Assembly: GCA_036768485.1 (NCBI GenBank)
Contig: JAVLUZ010000228.1
Span: 1,262,384 to 1,326,383 of the forward strand
DNA from: Mermis nigrescens
Taxonomy: Eukaryota; Nematoda; Enoplea; Mermithida; Mermithidae
DNA length: 64,000 nt
Reading direction: 5' to 3'
Shown here piece after piece: positions 8,918 through 23,900 of the stretch; position 1 is the first letter of the stretch; every line of letters starts with the position of its first letter. The notes under the pieces were generated by a model. That model was not told the DNA's origin, made no database searches, and worked only from the letters and a program-made list of their open reading frames with translations. The position numbers were made by a program, and so were the translations under genes.

Positions 8918-11900
8918 CTGAAAAAACCATGAATACAATTTGATGCTAGTTTTTTTAGTCAGTTTAACATAAAATTCTTGGGCAGATCCATGTCAAATCG
9001 ACGAAAACAAATCAACATATTTATGTGGCTAACAATATTTCTTGCCTTCTAGGGTCCAGAGCATACGTGGGCAGCAAGAAAATTCTGGGGGGGGGTGCAA
9101 GATTTTTTTGAAGGTCGAAAAATGGCCTTAAAAATGGTGGTATGGCGATAAAAACACCATTTTTCGACGTTTCTCATCAAGCACTATCCATTGGCATCAA
9201 AAAATTGCGGAAAAAACGAAAAAATTTTCAAAAATTGAATTCTGGGGTATTTTGATTTCTGGGGGGTATTTTGGTATCTGGGAGGTGCATACCCCCCCAA
9301 ACCCCCCCCCACGCCCAGGTGTGGTCCAGAGCAGACATGCAAGTGGAAAGTGGGGGTTTAAGGTCCCCAGAATGAGAAAATGGGAAATTTTTTCGGAAAA
9401 ATGAGACAAAGTAAAGGCAGAAAAAGGACGCGAATTGAAATTTTTCTTCAAAAGTGAACCAAATTGACCAGAAACTGTATAAAATGCAGTTTTAAGGCTA
9501 TTTTAGCGCTTATACCAGTTTTTTGAGGTCATTTTAACACATAAATCTCAATTTTTGAGGCTGACTCCCCCAGATCGGCCATGATGTACATCAATGGTCT
9601 AGAGCATACGTGGTCGACGAGATGTTGAGGGAATTCAGACTTTAAATCCTTTTAATCACCACCTCACAGAACTAAATATTAAGCCTCTTTCGAGACTATT
9701 GCCTCGTCAGACCTCCAGAATCTGGTTGCTGCCCATGTACGGCCTAGAGTTTCAAAATTCCGCATACACATAGCAAGGGTTTGAGGTATCTCCCATTTAA
9801 AATCGGTCGTCCAACCACCTCCCCCAAAGTCAGGAAATTTTTGACCCCCCCCAGTTTTAGGTGCTCCTTTTGCCATTTTTACCGAAAATTGAAGGTCATT
9901 TACTTCTCCCTTTCCTAAAAATGGCCGGGGCGGGGAACCTCCACAAAAAATTTCGAGTCGTTAAATGTCTGCCCATATGAATGCCTGCTTAGCGGGCTTA
10001 CAGCCAAAATTTTATTGCTGCAAACTTCTGAATACAGATATTTCCTGAAGCATTAAGGTAGGCAAATTAGGCAAAAATAAAAGAATTTTAGGCATTACTT
10101 AATGAGATTTATAAACCTATGTACAGTGGAGTATAGCGAGACTTCACAAAATGGAAATATTTGCTTTATTTTAAAAGCAGCGCCTTGCTCGTATACCAAA
10201 ATCTAAATTTATCAATTAAATTTAATTTAATTACTTATTACTGCCTGAATATCCGATTTTTTGATTTTTATATTTCCACTCTATTTTAAAACCTTATTGG
10301 AAAAAATAAACGATTGATACTTTGGGCAACGTGCCGGAAAGTTCTGATACATATATTCAGGCCCGTGGGGCCGCCCCCCACCCTAAATGGGAAAAAATTT
10401 TTGTTTCTCCCAAGGGTCCCCCAAAGAGAAAAATGGAAAATTGGCGAAGTGCGTCTGAAACACCGCCGAAACAAGTTTTTAGCGTACTTTTGAGCCAGTA
10501 AACTCAAAATACTCAAGATTTTCGGCGTTTCGCGCCGGATTTATTGTCTATGTATAGTTTTGACTTCTAAACCGCAAAAAATCGCTCAAATTTGAGTTAT
10601 ACATAGAGAGCGTGTCAATATTTTCCGGCGCTGCGAGCCAGATTCATTGTTCAGCTATAGTTTTTGCCTTCTCTGTAGCTCACTCAAAGCAGCTCAAATT
10701 CGAGTTTATGACATGTGAAACATGGAACTTTTCCGGCACTTTGCGCGGTATTTATTGTTTATATGTTTTTTTGCCTTCTAGCCCACTCAAAATCGCTCAA
10801 ATTTTAGCTTGACATGCAAAACATGTCAATTTTTTATTAACTGTATTGTTTTTCTCTTTAAAGCACAATGTTTAAAAACAAAGGCAAGAGATAATAAATA
10901 ATTCATCGATTAAAAGATAAGAAATCAGCTTAAATGATAAATTTGCTTTATATAAACATGAAATAAAGTGAAAATGTTTTGAGATTTTCCTTCACCATCG
11001 TATAGAGCTCGCCGAGATACGCTCAAAAGTGTCTATATTTTCGCCTATCTCCTAATGGTTCTCGAGATATCTGGCCTCAAAAATTTTCAGCCACCCCCCC
11101 TCCCAAAATAAATCCTGGATACGGGCCTGCATATATTTATTTACATTATGTCTAACTGAGACGTAACCTTTTTAGATTTAAAATCAGAAGACTCTAGATC
11201 AAAGGAAAGCTAAAAAACGTGTACGGCATTTTTAATGATTCTAATTTTTTAATTTTAATTCGCAAATTATGTAAGGTAAATCAGATGTTTATAAGCAATC
11301 AGTCTGTGTACACTAAATTTTATTTTATAAAATACTACGACTCAAGGATATTGACAATTAGAATAGTCGAATAAGAACCCCTTTCTTTGAATAATTTACA
11401 GTTTTGTGTTGCAATTACACTTTAAATCATAGCAGTTTCTAATATCTTTTAATAATCTTAACGTTCAAATAATTTAAAGTAAACCCAAATCCATCTTTGT
11501 TGCGGTTTAGTTGCCCGCTTTAGCCTTTTTATTTTTTGTTTATTTAATGTTTAGCCATCCTTTAATCTAGTCCATTTGAAAATACATAAATGAAGCAAAC
11601 AGTTTAATATGTGTTGAAGTCTTCTTTACACCAAAACATGCTAGGCGTACGAATAATAAAAGACAAAGAAAATCGGAACACATGAAACGATTTGCACACC
11701 ACCAGGCACGTATCTCTGGGGGATGGGGAGGTTCGGACCCCCAATTCAGAAATATCGGAAAAATATGACTTTTTAAAGATTATTTTGTGCTATTTTGGCC
11801 TTTATGGGCTTGGTCCCCCCAAAAATTGGTGTTGGTCCCCCAAAATAGGACAGCCAGCTACGTGTCTGCATACCACTCGTTATTCGTTCGCCTTTCAAAC

Positions 11901-14900
11901 TCAACATTGAACAAAATGCTTTGCAATCGGCCACGGAAATTTCGAAAGGAAAACGTAGAATTTTGACTAAATTTTCTTCGTTTATACCGCGGGTATCAGG
12001 CTCAAACACCTAAAATCATTACAAATCGCATTTCTATGTAGGTGATGTTTACAGAAAGCAAAAATTTTACAATGAGAAGACAAATACAATACATCTTGAT
12101 TTATACCTTTATCTGAATAAGCATAAAAGCTAGGGTACTGAAAAACACTTGAAATCGACTTAGCATTAATCATGAAGTTGTGCATATGTTCAGTTTTCTA
12201 TTTAACCGGTTAGGTAATAGGATAATCCTGGGAGAAAACTCGTCAAATAAAACAGAATTAAAATAAAAATAATACTCTACGGAAAAATTTGGAAAAAAGG
12301 CTGAAAATTTGGTCGGAATCAGTTTAAACATTAAGATTACGCCGAAATTATATTCTATCGTTTTTGACAACTATTCGAGACACGACAATTCAAAAAGTAA
12401 AGTATTAGTATATTATCCAGTCAGAACGACTTTACCATTAAAGTTGAAAGTACTCTTTTGATTGCTGATAAAACAATAGAATTGTCAAATCATTCATGTA
12501 CACTGTACACACAGACATACATTATCTGAGGGGCGGGGTTTCACCCCCCCCCGCAGAAATGTTTTTAACCCACCCTTCCGAATTGCGATTTCTCTAAAGT
12601 TTTTTAAAGTTTCCGAAAAACTCATAGAAAAGCTGCTGCTATAAGCGTTTTTAGTCATCTATTTGCTCAGAAGTGTCTAATTTTCGGCGCTTCGAGCCAA
12701 ATACCGATGTTTTGACTATATTTTGTTAAAGTTATTGGACTTTTTTTGATTTTTTCGAATTTTTAAAATGTTTTTATGCTCTAGAAAGATAGAGCATCGT
12801 CAGAAACGCCGAAAAACGATGTTTTTGACGCCTACTCACTATTTTTGGGCCCAAAAAAGGCCCTTCAAAATTTTACCCCTCCCCCCAAATTTCCATGCCG
12901 TGCATGTCTGCATACTTACATGCAGTGATCGTACGGGGACCCCGACCCCGAAAAACCCCGGCCCAAACCCCGACCCCGACCCCCGACCGGGGGCATGATT
13001 TTTCGAGTCGGGGTTGAATCTTTTTTCGGGGTGAAATATAGCATTTTATTTGTTGCTACTAGAGCTGCACGCGGGTAGCTTCGAACGGGTACCCGGGTAG
13101 AAAATGATTTTACTACCCGGGTACCCGAATCCCCTAATATAAAATGGAAAATTAGCACTGCAGTTATGCAATATGTGCTAAGAATTGAATTAGAAACCTA
13201 GAAACATATTACTTCTAAAGTGCGACTGAATCACAATGTACATGTGATTTGATATAATCAACCGTAAAATGTTAAATAAGCGAGTCTGTTAATATTTCCT
13301 ATTATCACAATATATCGCGCATACGGTCTAGGCATATTCCATTATTCAGCTCTTTAGTTACATTATTTTATTTGTGCCGAATTCTTCTTATTCTTCATTG
13401 TAAACAAATTTAAACAAGAAATTATCTGTTAGCGACGCTTTTTTATAATTCATTCACTTCTGTGACCATTATATAAATTTAAACTGCAACTTTTATTCAC
13501 ATCGTGCGCGCAACTGTTTTAGATAGACCTGGTTCAAAGCCTATCGATGTTCCAAATGCAGTCAGCCATAGGCGTAGCCAGGGGGCATTGGGAGTACCTG
13601 CCCCCGAAATTTTTCAGAAATATTGTTGATTTTTTTGTTGCAATAATGTATGTCCAGAAAACTAAGTTCAAAAAGGCAAAAACTTCAAAATTTTCCGCGC
13701 CGAGTCATTATTATTTATTGCTATATAGATCCAACAAATTTAAAAGCTTGAATCAGCTAAAATAATCCAGCACTTCACATCACTTTAGTAATTTAATGCA
13801 CTATTTGTTCGTTGAATGAAACTGCGCATGCTTGTTGTGCATGATAGTAAAAGTGCGAAAATGATTGTGAACGAGTTTGTCTATTCTCTGCTTTGTTTGT
13901 CTTTTGTGTAACAGTTTGTCTATTCTTTGTTTCGTTCATCTTTCTTTACAAGGACACATAATCCTATTTTAATTGGAAGGAATGGCCAAATTTTCTTATG
14001 TTTTTGCGCATTTCTTGTTCTATGAACTGCATTTTGTTAATTAGAAGGCTACAAATGGGCCTGAAAACGGTAAGAACAAAATTTTCATGGATACATCTTT
14101 CTATATCTTATTGGCAGCGACCCGTTGCTCCGCTACATATGTACCCAGCAGAGGTCGAAAAGCGCATTTCAGATCAGTTTGTGCAGTGTAGGAGTTCATC
14201 AATTTTAAGTGTTTTTGGGCTTGCTTCCGAACCGAGATTTGGCCGATTTTGCGAAAATTTTAACGTTACAATTTAACATTAAAATGTTTTTTTACAAAAT
14301 TTTCCGGAACTCTGCCCCGGATCCCGCTCGCCACCTCAGACGTCCCGCAGCCATAAAATCTCGTTGTACATGTGCAACGAGATTTTAGGGAGAACAAGCC
14401 AGGTAAAAGGGTTAAGAATTTCTAAAAATTTCCGGCGTTTCGCGCCGGCATTAATTTGTCTGTTTTGTATGATTTAAGCGGTATAAATTGAGTTTAATGT
14501 GCAAAAACGTCAAAATTTTCCGGCGCATAGCGCCGCCAGTTACATACTGTTCTTTCTTTTTGTAAAGCTCCAGCATTGCGTTTAAAAGCCTGAATCACTC
14601 AAAATATCTTCAGTCAAAGTTAGTAATTCGCAGTTTTCTTGTTAGAAGCTTGAATTGTCAAAACTGTTTTGTACAAATTTGGTAATTTTCTGCTCTCTCA
14701 GATTATTAGTATTCACAGAGCTACAAACTGTTAAGGGTGGAACAAATGACTAAATTTCTTAGCACTTTGCGCCACTTATGAATTCCGAACTGTTTGTCAA
14801 TAGAAAGGCCGTAAATTCTACATGAAAACGTTTATGCCCCCCGAACCAAAATTCTGATTACGTCTCTGCAGTCAGCTCCAGATAGACTTAGACTTGTTTT

Positions 14901-17900
14901 TGAATAAATTTTCATTTCCGGTTGATTTCAAAATTGCTTTTCGTCAGTGTGTTTTCCTGCTTCAAATGTTTTAATGACGCTATGAAGATACAAAACCTGC
15001 TTCACAATTTTTTGCTTTGAATTATGAAAATGACTCAAATTTCATTAAATGCATACGAATTCTTCAGATTAAAGCCTATATTCTATTTAATCTTGCATTA
15101 ATTTTTCAATAATTTTACTGCTTAAATATCACTTTGCCCTAGACCTCACTGTCAACCGTAAATAAACGATGTTCACTGCATTCTCTTTTATCTAAGGTCC
15201 TACCCGGGTATACCGGTACTCCGGGTACCCGAATTACCCGGGTAATGAAATAGCCGGGTACCCGGGTAGTAAAATTTGCAAAGTGTGCAGCTCTAGTTGC
15301 TACATAGAAGAATTGTCTAAATAGCAAATAAATTCGGAATAAGGACGATTCATCCACCGGCAAAATTAATATGCTAAAGTCGACACTCGCGATATTTCAT
15401 ATATAGTACGCCTGGTCGCCATGTTGTTAAGACGTACATACATGTTCGCATATTTTCCATTGTGAAATGCGCCGAAATTACTGCGGAATCACAGGCGTAG
15501 GCGGGGGAATGGAGGCACATGCCCTCCAGAATTTTTCAGAAATTATGTTGATTTTTCTGGCGCAATGTGTCCAGAACATTGAGTTTAAAAAGGCACAAAC
15601 GTCAAATTTTTCGGCGCTTCGCGCCGAGTCATTATCATTTATTGTTATACAGATACAATGAATTTAAAAGCTTGAATCTGTTAAAATAATCCAGCAATTT
15701 GCAGCACTTCAGTGATTTAATGCACTACTAGTTCATTGTATGAAACTGCACATGCTTGTTGAACATAATAGTAAAAGTGCGAAAATGTTTGCGTACCAAT
15801 TTATCTATTCTCTGCTTTGTTTATCTTTCTTTGCAAGGACACATAATTCTATTTTAAATGAAAGGAAAGGCCAAATTTTCTTGTTTTTGCGCATTTTCTG
15901 TTTTCTGAACTAGTTAATAAGAAGGCCACAAATGGGCCCGAAAATAGTAAGAACAAAATTCTTTTGATACATCTTTCAATGACTTATTGGTTGCGTTGCG
16001 ACCCGTTGCTGCGCTATATACTTAGCAGAGGTCGAAAAACGCATTTCAGCTCAGAAGTTTTGTGAGGTGTTCATCAATTTTGAGTTTTTTGGACTTAATT
16101 CAGAACCGAGATTTTGCCAATTTGCGAAAATTTTAACTTTACTAATTAAAAATTAGAGTGCTTTTTTTACAAAATTTTCGGGGTTCTGCTCTGGACCTCG
16201 CTGGTGGCGCTTGAGCGCGCCACCCCAGGCCCCCAGCCGTACAATCTCGTTCTACATGTTGAAAGAGATTTTTGAGGAGGACAGAAAAGGTAAAAGGATT
16301 AGGAATTTTTGAAAATTCTCGACGCTTCGCGCCGCAATTAGTTTATCTGTTCTGTATGATTTAAGCGGTATAAATTGAATTTAAAGAGTAAAAACGTCAA
16401 AATTTTCCTGCGCTTAGTACCGCCGATTATTGTCTTAGGGCGGTAAAATATGACTGAATTTCTTGATGCTTTGCGCCACTTATGATTTTTCGAACTCGTT
16501 GTCAATAAAAAGGCGTAAATTCTGCATGAAAATGGTGAAAATTTCGAAAATTTTCGCGCTTCGCGCCATTGGTTCTCTACAATCAGTGCGCCATAGAAAA
16601 CCGTTATGAAAAAACTGTGGAAGAATACGAAAAAGCGAGAGCATTAAAATGAAATGTTTAACATAAGCAGCTTTATTAGTATGCTCTACAAACAAGTGAA
16701 GGTATCGTTTTTATCCTTTTCAAATTGGTATGTAATCATGCAATGTTAATTAATCTTCAACCCCGACCCCGACCCCGAAAAACCTGGGGTTTTTCATCCC
16801 CGACCCCTGATCGGGCGTGAAAATCTGACCCGTACGATCACTGCTTACATGTCTGCTCAAAAAAACGAACCGCATATCAGTCCTTATAACTTCTCTTGTA
16901 CTCAACTGATTTGAATGCGGTTCGTTTTGTCAAAGCGCCCACGATCTCGTAAAAATTTTGGGAAGTTCTATGTGTGCCGGTTAAGCTGTTGTTATTTTAC
17001 ACTAAATTAACCAAAAGTCCTTTTAACTAACATTTTGCAGATTAAGCGCGTAAAATAAGCTATCTTTACAACAATATAACTCTTCAACAGAAAAATACAG
17101 TTGAACGCGGTTTTTTAAAGATGAAATTTAAATCATTTATTTACTTCTATATTTATTTTTTTATTGAATGGATAAGCCTGTGCGGAGTAACAGCATTTTC
17201 ATCATGGGTTGTTGCATTCATACATCAATATTTTTTTAATCTACAAAACAATTTCCGAAACGTGCAACCTTTAGGCAAGTAGCTCTGCGGTAAATTAGGG
17301 GTCCGGACCCCACAAAATTCAGAACAATCGGAAAAATAAGACTTTTTAAACGTTATTTCGTGCTATTTTTTGTCTTTTTGGGCTTTGTCCTCCAAAATTA
17401 ATGTTGGTCCCCCAAATAGGACGGCCAGCTACAGGCCTGGCATCCTTCGGTTAAAGCTCGATTATTTTTCAGCAATTTAAAATGAGACAAAGCAAATTAG
17501 TCGAATAATAGCCACATGAAAGGGATTAAGAATAAAAGAAGTTGTATTCGACAGCCGTAAAATACTGCAAAGTTACAGGGCAACAAAGACAAGTAATGTT
17601 TCTGACAAATGCTTTCAAAACTCAAGGAAGCCGACGTTTGTAAAATTGCGTATATCTTTGGACAAAACAATGAATATAATTAGTATTTCACGGCCTTCAT
17701 AAAAAAGTAACAAGGTTTCCATCAGGACAAACTGCATTTAATTTGCTTTTGTTGTAGAGAATTTATTATGTTGTAAAGATTAGGTTGTTCAATAAATTTG
17801 ATCTGCAAAATGCTAGAAAAACGACTTCTGGTTAACTGAGTGTAAACCAACAAAACTGTAAGCAGTCTTAAATAAATTGCACAGCATTCTTGCGGAGGTC

Positions 17901-20900
17901 ATAGTCTCTCAGATAAAGCAAACCGCATCAGAGTCCGCCATATGTCGGAAAAGTTATAAGAATCGATATGCGATCGTTTTTTAGCCACCCTGTGCCACGG
18001 TTTTTTGTATTCGGCAAAGGTTTTTCCCGATGTACAAAGACTTTTCAGGACCGTCTTTGTACATGTACAAAGATTTTTGGGAAGACAAAAACTGCAAAAA
18101 GTGTCTAAACTTCGCGAAAATTTTCAGCAGCTTCGCGCCGAAATGAGTAATTGTGTGCCCTACATATCTTTATAATAGCAGAAATTGCATTTTGAAATGA
18201 AAAATGTCAAATTTTGGCGCTTCGCGCCGTTTTCAGACGATTCGTAATGATTTTTGCCCTCAGAATACTCAGAAATTAGCTAAAATACACTACCAAACGT
18301 CGAACAACTCTGCTTTCACTCCACTAAAATCGCTACTGTACCATATTATAGTATCCAAAAATGTGTGTGTACAAAATGCACAAAGACTTTTAGGGATTAT
18401 CTTTGTACATGTACAAACGGACCTTGTGCAAAAAAAGACTGCCCCGTACATATTATCCATTTATTATGTACGACTCGGGGCAGGGGTGTACGCAGGGTTT
18501 TTTAAAGGGGTAAACTTTTCGAAAAAAGTTATATTTTCTCTCTAAAATACTATGAGAAATGTTTTTTATCTGCGCCTGGGCCCAAATTATGGAAAATAAC
18601 GATCTTATGGCGCCAAGGGCCAAAACTTTTGAGATTTTTTGATGAAAAGATGCCAATTCCCATCATGTTCAAGGCACTGTCTTACCTTTTCACAATTATT
18701 TCAGGGCTAAGGGGTGGGGGCATACCTGGGCGTGGGGGTTTGGGGTATGCACCCCAGAAACCAAAATACTCCCTCAGAATTCAATTTTTGGAAATTTCTT
18801 TTTGTTTTTTCGCAATTTTTTTATGCCGATGGATAGTGCTCGATGAGGAAAATGAGTTTTTTCGCCATATCACCATTTTAAAGGCCATTTTTTGACCTTT
18901 GAAAAAATCTTGAACCCTCCCCAAAAATTTTGGTGCCGCCCACCTATGCTGGGGGTGTGGGAACCTCCTGCCCCCCTCTGCGTACGCCCATGACTCGGGG
19001 CATTGATAAGCAGGATTAGCACCTTAACTTCTCCTGAACAGTCGAGCAATTATATACGTATAATTTTTAAGCCATTCGGACAGAGAAATGATGTGAAAAG
19101 CTTCTCTAAATGTTATCTATTGGAATTATCAGGAAGAGAACAGTATAACATTTCAAATTTAGGACAATACAATGACTGAAAATCAATAGGAAGAATACAG
19201 ATTGTCATAATCCAGCAAAGTCTGTCTTACAATGGACAATTTCAAGTCCTTTTGAATGTGATCATTCTATACATTCAGCAAAACATGCTAAATTTACTGC
19301 ACCGTTTTGGTCCATGTCATTTAAAAATCACACCTTTTTAACATAATCTTTTTTTATTTTTTCAAGTAGTTGCATATTTGAACTAGTCTTAGAAGATTAC
19401 GACAAAGCAAATCGTTCAAATGATTTCAGATTTATAAGCACTAAATTTTTCCAGTCATTCATTGTAAACAATTACCGAGCAAACAGTATCCAAGTACTTC
19501 TTATCGTCGCGAGCCGATTTCGACAAAAAAGTAGCTAAGTATTCTCGTATGTCAATTTGTTTCAAGCTTTGCTGCGAGATGAAAAAGTAATGGAATAAAT
19601 GGGTGACAGCTATTTATGATGAACGTGAATATCCTAGAGAAATTTCCAAACATGATTTCCGGTAAAAATCCTTTCAGATGTACAGGGTATCCAAAGAGTT
19701 CGGGTAACACGTAACTGAATATTCACTTCACTCTTAAAACAACCAACTACCAAGAATTGGCTCATTCATTCGGAATATAAGATTTAGTGCTATAAAGAAA
19801 GTGAAGCCCACAAAAACAGAAGAATAATGAAAAAATAAAGAAGATCTTATAAAAATGTATAAATTTATCAAAATCAATACATCTTCACTAAGCTGTTTTA
19901 ACGACTGAACCGTTTTATAAACCACGTTAGTGTGATAAAACTAAAATGTCTTGGTAACTCAGACTTTGATGACCTTAAGCCATACATATGTAACAGAGGG
20001 AACGGGATATCCCTCCAACCTGAAATCAATCGTCCCCATTCCCCAGAGGTCAGAAAATTTTTGTCCCCACTTCCCCATTTCTGGCGAAAACTTGCATTTG
20101 TTTGACCAATTTTCAGGTGCTTTTTTGCAATTTTTGGCCAAAAGTTGGAGGTCGTATACACCTCCCCAATTAGCGGAGGAGACCCCCATTCTAAATTTCG
20201 AGCCGTTACATGCTTGCCTTAAACACGTCTTTCAATACACTCATTATTAAGTACCGATATCTTCAGAAAACAGTCTTTTCTTGACCATAATTCTGCATTT
20301 AGCGTAATCTTACCCAATCAAAGGCATTAAAAAGTCGCTGTAAGTTGTAATCAGGTGGCAGTGCGAGAAAAATGGCGAATCGGTCGAATGTCATAAAGAA
20401 TGGATTAGGAATGCCTCTGGTCGACAGATCGGTAGTAGTTCGAACTATGTGTTCGATAGGTTCGTTATGATAAGCTATCCTTAAACGGAACCAATACATA
20501 GAAGAAATACAAAGATGCAACTGTAGGTATTTAATGATCTAGGCCCCATTGCACCAAACTAGGAGTGTCGGATTTAAGAGTAAAGGTGCAAATTCTAATA
20601 GCATCATCTAGGAGCTAGGAGTCTCCTGAATCAGGAGTTTAGGAGTACGATTGGGAGCAAAGAGGGCGGATTAGGAGCAAAGAGGGTGTTTTAGGAGCAA
20701 CTTTAGGAGTGATTTTTAATTTGGGTTGCACCACGTTATGGACTGTTTTTCAAGGAGTAAATTAAGTCCTAATCTTTGTACAAAATGTTAGGAGTGTCCC
20801 TTCTCTCCTAAAGCTGTTGGTTGTATTGAATTGGTGTTTTTTGACTGCGATGGACAGCAGTGATAGTGATGATGAAATTATTGAACAAATACGCCGAAAA

Positions 20901-23900
20901 AGAGTCTGCAAGCAGCGTATTAATCTTGATGTTGACAATTTTGAAGAATGTTTTTGACTGTCGCGGCAAGCAACGGAACGTATTTGCTTGATAATTGGAC
21001 GGTTTTTACTATCAAAGAGTTACACAGGGCACTTTCTCCAAAGCAACAGATTGTATCAGCTCTAAGATTCTTAGCTACCGGAGGATTTTAGGATATTGTT
21101 GGCGATGCTCTTGGTTTGCATAAGTCTACTGTTTGACGGAAAATTCGATCCGTTGTTCAGCTTATTAATGAACATATTTGGCATACAGTCGTAAATTTTC
21201 TAAAATAGCTTGGCTGAGTTGACTGAAAATGCTCGATAATTTATGGATCATTGCGGGAATTCCGTCTAAGAAACTCCTAGAAACACTCCTAAAATTACTC
21301 CTAGTTAGGAGTCTAAGATTGAAGATAGTTTACTCCTAGAAACCATGAAAAAATTACTCCTAGGTTAGGGGTAAGTGGTGCAACCTGATTTAGGAGACTC
21401 CTGAGCCAGGAGTAAATTTGCTCCTAAGTCCTAACTCCTACACTCCTAGTTTGATGCAAAGGACCCCTGAATTTCAAGACTCGTTGAGTACAGGGCCCGG
21501 TTGCAGATAGCTCTAAGGAGTTTTAAAAGCCAGGAGTTAGGGGTGAATCGGATTGCAGATGTTAGGAGTAAGTTACTTCTCAGCTAGGAGTGTAGGAGTA
21601 GATTTAGGAGCAGGGCTAGGGGACTGAAAAACCAATCATCTAGGAGTAAAAACAAAATTGGGTTGCAGATGACTAGGAGTAAAATTCTAGAAGTAAGTTT
21701 ACTCCTATGTAGGTGTTGCGTACAATTCTCTGGGGTGCTTTGGCTCCACTAAAAGTCATTTCTCTTGCAAATTCATCGCAAGGTATATTTCCAGCAATGA
21801 TGCAAATGATATAATTGCATGCAGGATACTTTATTTAAGCCCTGGATTACTTTTGATATTGAGGCTACGGACTGCGCTGAGTAACTCGATTGATTGTATC
21901 ATATACTCCAGTCCTAGATTTTTTTATTTACAACTCCTAGCTCCAGGTCTTTACTTCCAAACCACTCCTAACTAGGAGCAATAACAACGTGAATCGTTCT
22001 TTATTTACTCCTATAAGTTACTCCTAATCTAGGAACAACATCTGCAACCCATTTTAGGAGACTACTAGCCTAGGAGTAAAGTTTACTGCTTATATCTTCT
22101 TACTCGTAGCCATACCTGGGCGTGGAGGGTTTGAGGTATGCACCCCCTCAGAAACCAAAATACCCCCCAGAATTCAATTTTTGAATTTTTTTGTTTTTTT
22201 CCGCAATTTTTTGATGCCAATGGATAGTGCTCGATGAGAAACGTTGAAAAATGTTGTTTTTCGCCATACCACCATTTCTAAGGCCATTTTTTGACCTTTG
22301 AAAAATTTTGCATGCACCCCTTCCCCCAGAGCTTTGGTGCCGCCCACCTATGCTCGTAGCTCCAAAACTTCTAGACATCTGTAACAGGGCCTAGGAGCTT
22401 TGGAAGCAAATAACAATGTCCCAATAGGGCTGCACCGGTATCTAGTTCAATTTCAGCCGCTACCGGTACCCCTATGAGTACCTATTTAGTGCACGGCCGC
22501 ATGCAGAGGGTACGGCGGCTCACCCCTTGGGCTTAGAAACTTTTTTGTTCGAAGATAAGACAATGCATAGAAGATAATGGAAATTGACATCATTTTATTG
22601 AACAATATCAAAAATTTCGGCGCTTTGCGTCGTAGAATCGTTACTTGTCATCAGCTTGTCTCAAGCGCGATGAAAAACCTGACCTTTCACAACCTATTGA
22701 AAAAACTTTTTTGTCGAAAATCTCGAATGAGCTTAATCGATAGAGAATGTCTCAAATGTCAGAAAATGCACTTTGTTTTCAGTACCGCCGAACATGTCCT
22801 AAAACCTAAGGTCATCAATTTTCAGACCGCCCCCCTTGTCGCGTACCCCTCTGCCTACATGTATATACCTAATCTACGATACGAGTGCATACATGTTCGT
22901 ATATTACCTAGGCACTAACATACTTGTAGGTACTAAATACTTCAAATGACTACATGCACTAGTATGAACAATTATGGCTGCTGATTCTGTGACTTTTTCA
23001 CATGTAAATGAATTTCGACTGATTCGATGCTTCTATATGTTGTTTACCCCGGAAAAACAGCTTTATTTTATCTAGAACGATTTATTGACTTTTAGTATAG
23101 TATGAATGAAAACAGATTTCCTCTGGGAGTACTACAAGGTAAATAAGGTGGATGAATTAAAGGTTTTATAAAAATATTGTGGAAAGTAAATAAGTATACA
23201 AGAGGTGAAGATGTCAGCGTTTTTAGCTTAAAAGTGATGAAAAACGCATATATCTATCCAACCAGTCAAATTCGAGTTCCTGGACAAACAAGATGAGTCG
23301 AATAAAAAATCGTAAAAATGAAGGCAAAAAACGAATTCAGTCGAGGTTTGGAGGCAGTTTCATCCTAATTTCTTAAGTTACGCTTAATTCTGAAATTAGT
23401 TTTGTTACGATAACACGCAAAATTTAGTTATATTTCAACAGACTGTAACAAAAATAATGATTCATATACATGCGTCATATTGAGATCTTTTTATTTCTCC
23501 AAGCAGGGGCGGATTTAGGTAGGCAAGGGGGCGGCCCCCCCCATTGGCCCAAATTAGTGCGCAAAATTAAGGATTTTTGAGCGATTTTTAGCGATTTTCG
23601 GGTTAAAACGGCTAATTTTTCCGCCCAAGTCAAGATTCCGCCCCCTTAGGAAAATCCTGGATCCGCCACCGTCTCCAAGCTTAGTAAACTACCTTAGTTT
23701 TTATACTTTTTACTGAAAACCATAAGAGTAAAATTCGCAAAACTGATTCATTTTGCAATTCACGTTGCTCGCTCTATCATTCGTGCATTGTATTTCTTCG
23801 AGAGACCGAGTATCAATACCAAAAAGCATCAATCCATCATAGTTTTATTCATTTTTTATGTTACCTATTTTTTCTTTATTTATTTTTGATTTTTCCTTAG

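Larger units (their letters stand above)
12923..16843. mobile_element. hAT-type element, 3.9 kb, in LPCAT intron 10, with nested insertions
   Basis: Perfect 8-bp TSD CTTACATG at 12915-12922 and 16844-16851. Inverted ends CAGTGATCGTACGGGG and CCCGTACGATCACTG, each followed inward by tandem ACCCCG units. No transposase frame was found. It contains the element at 13060-15295 and a family D copy. Confidence 0.88.

Noticed and set aside
11703..11868. Family C MITE considered as a complete introner (the intron equals the element)
   Set aside because: Intron 12 is 2956 bp and its acceptor lies far beyond the element. Only the donor side coincides.
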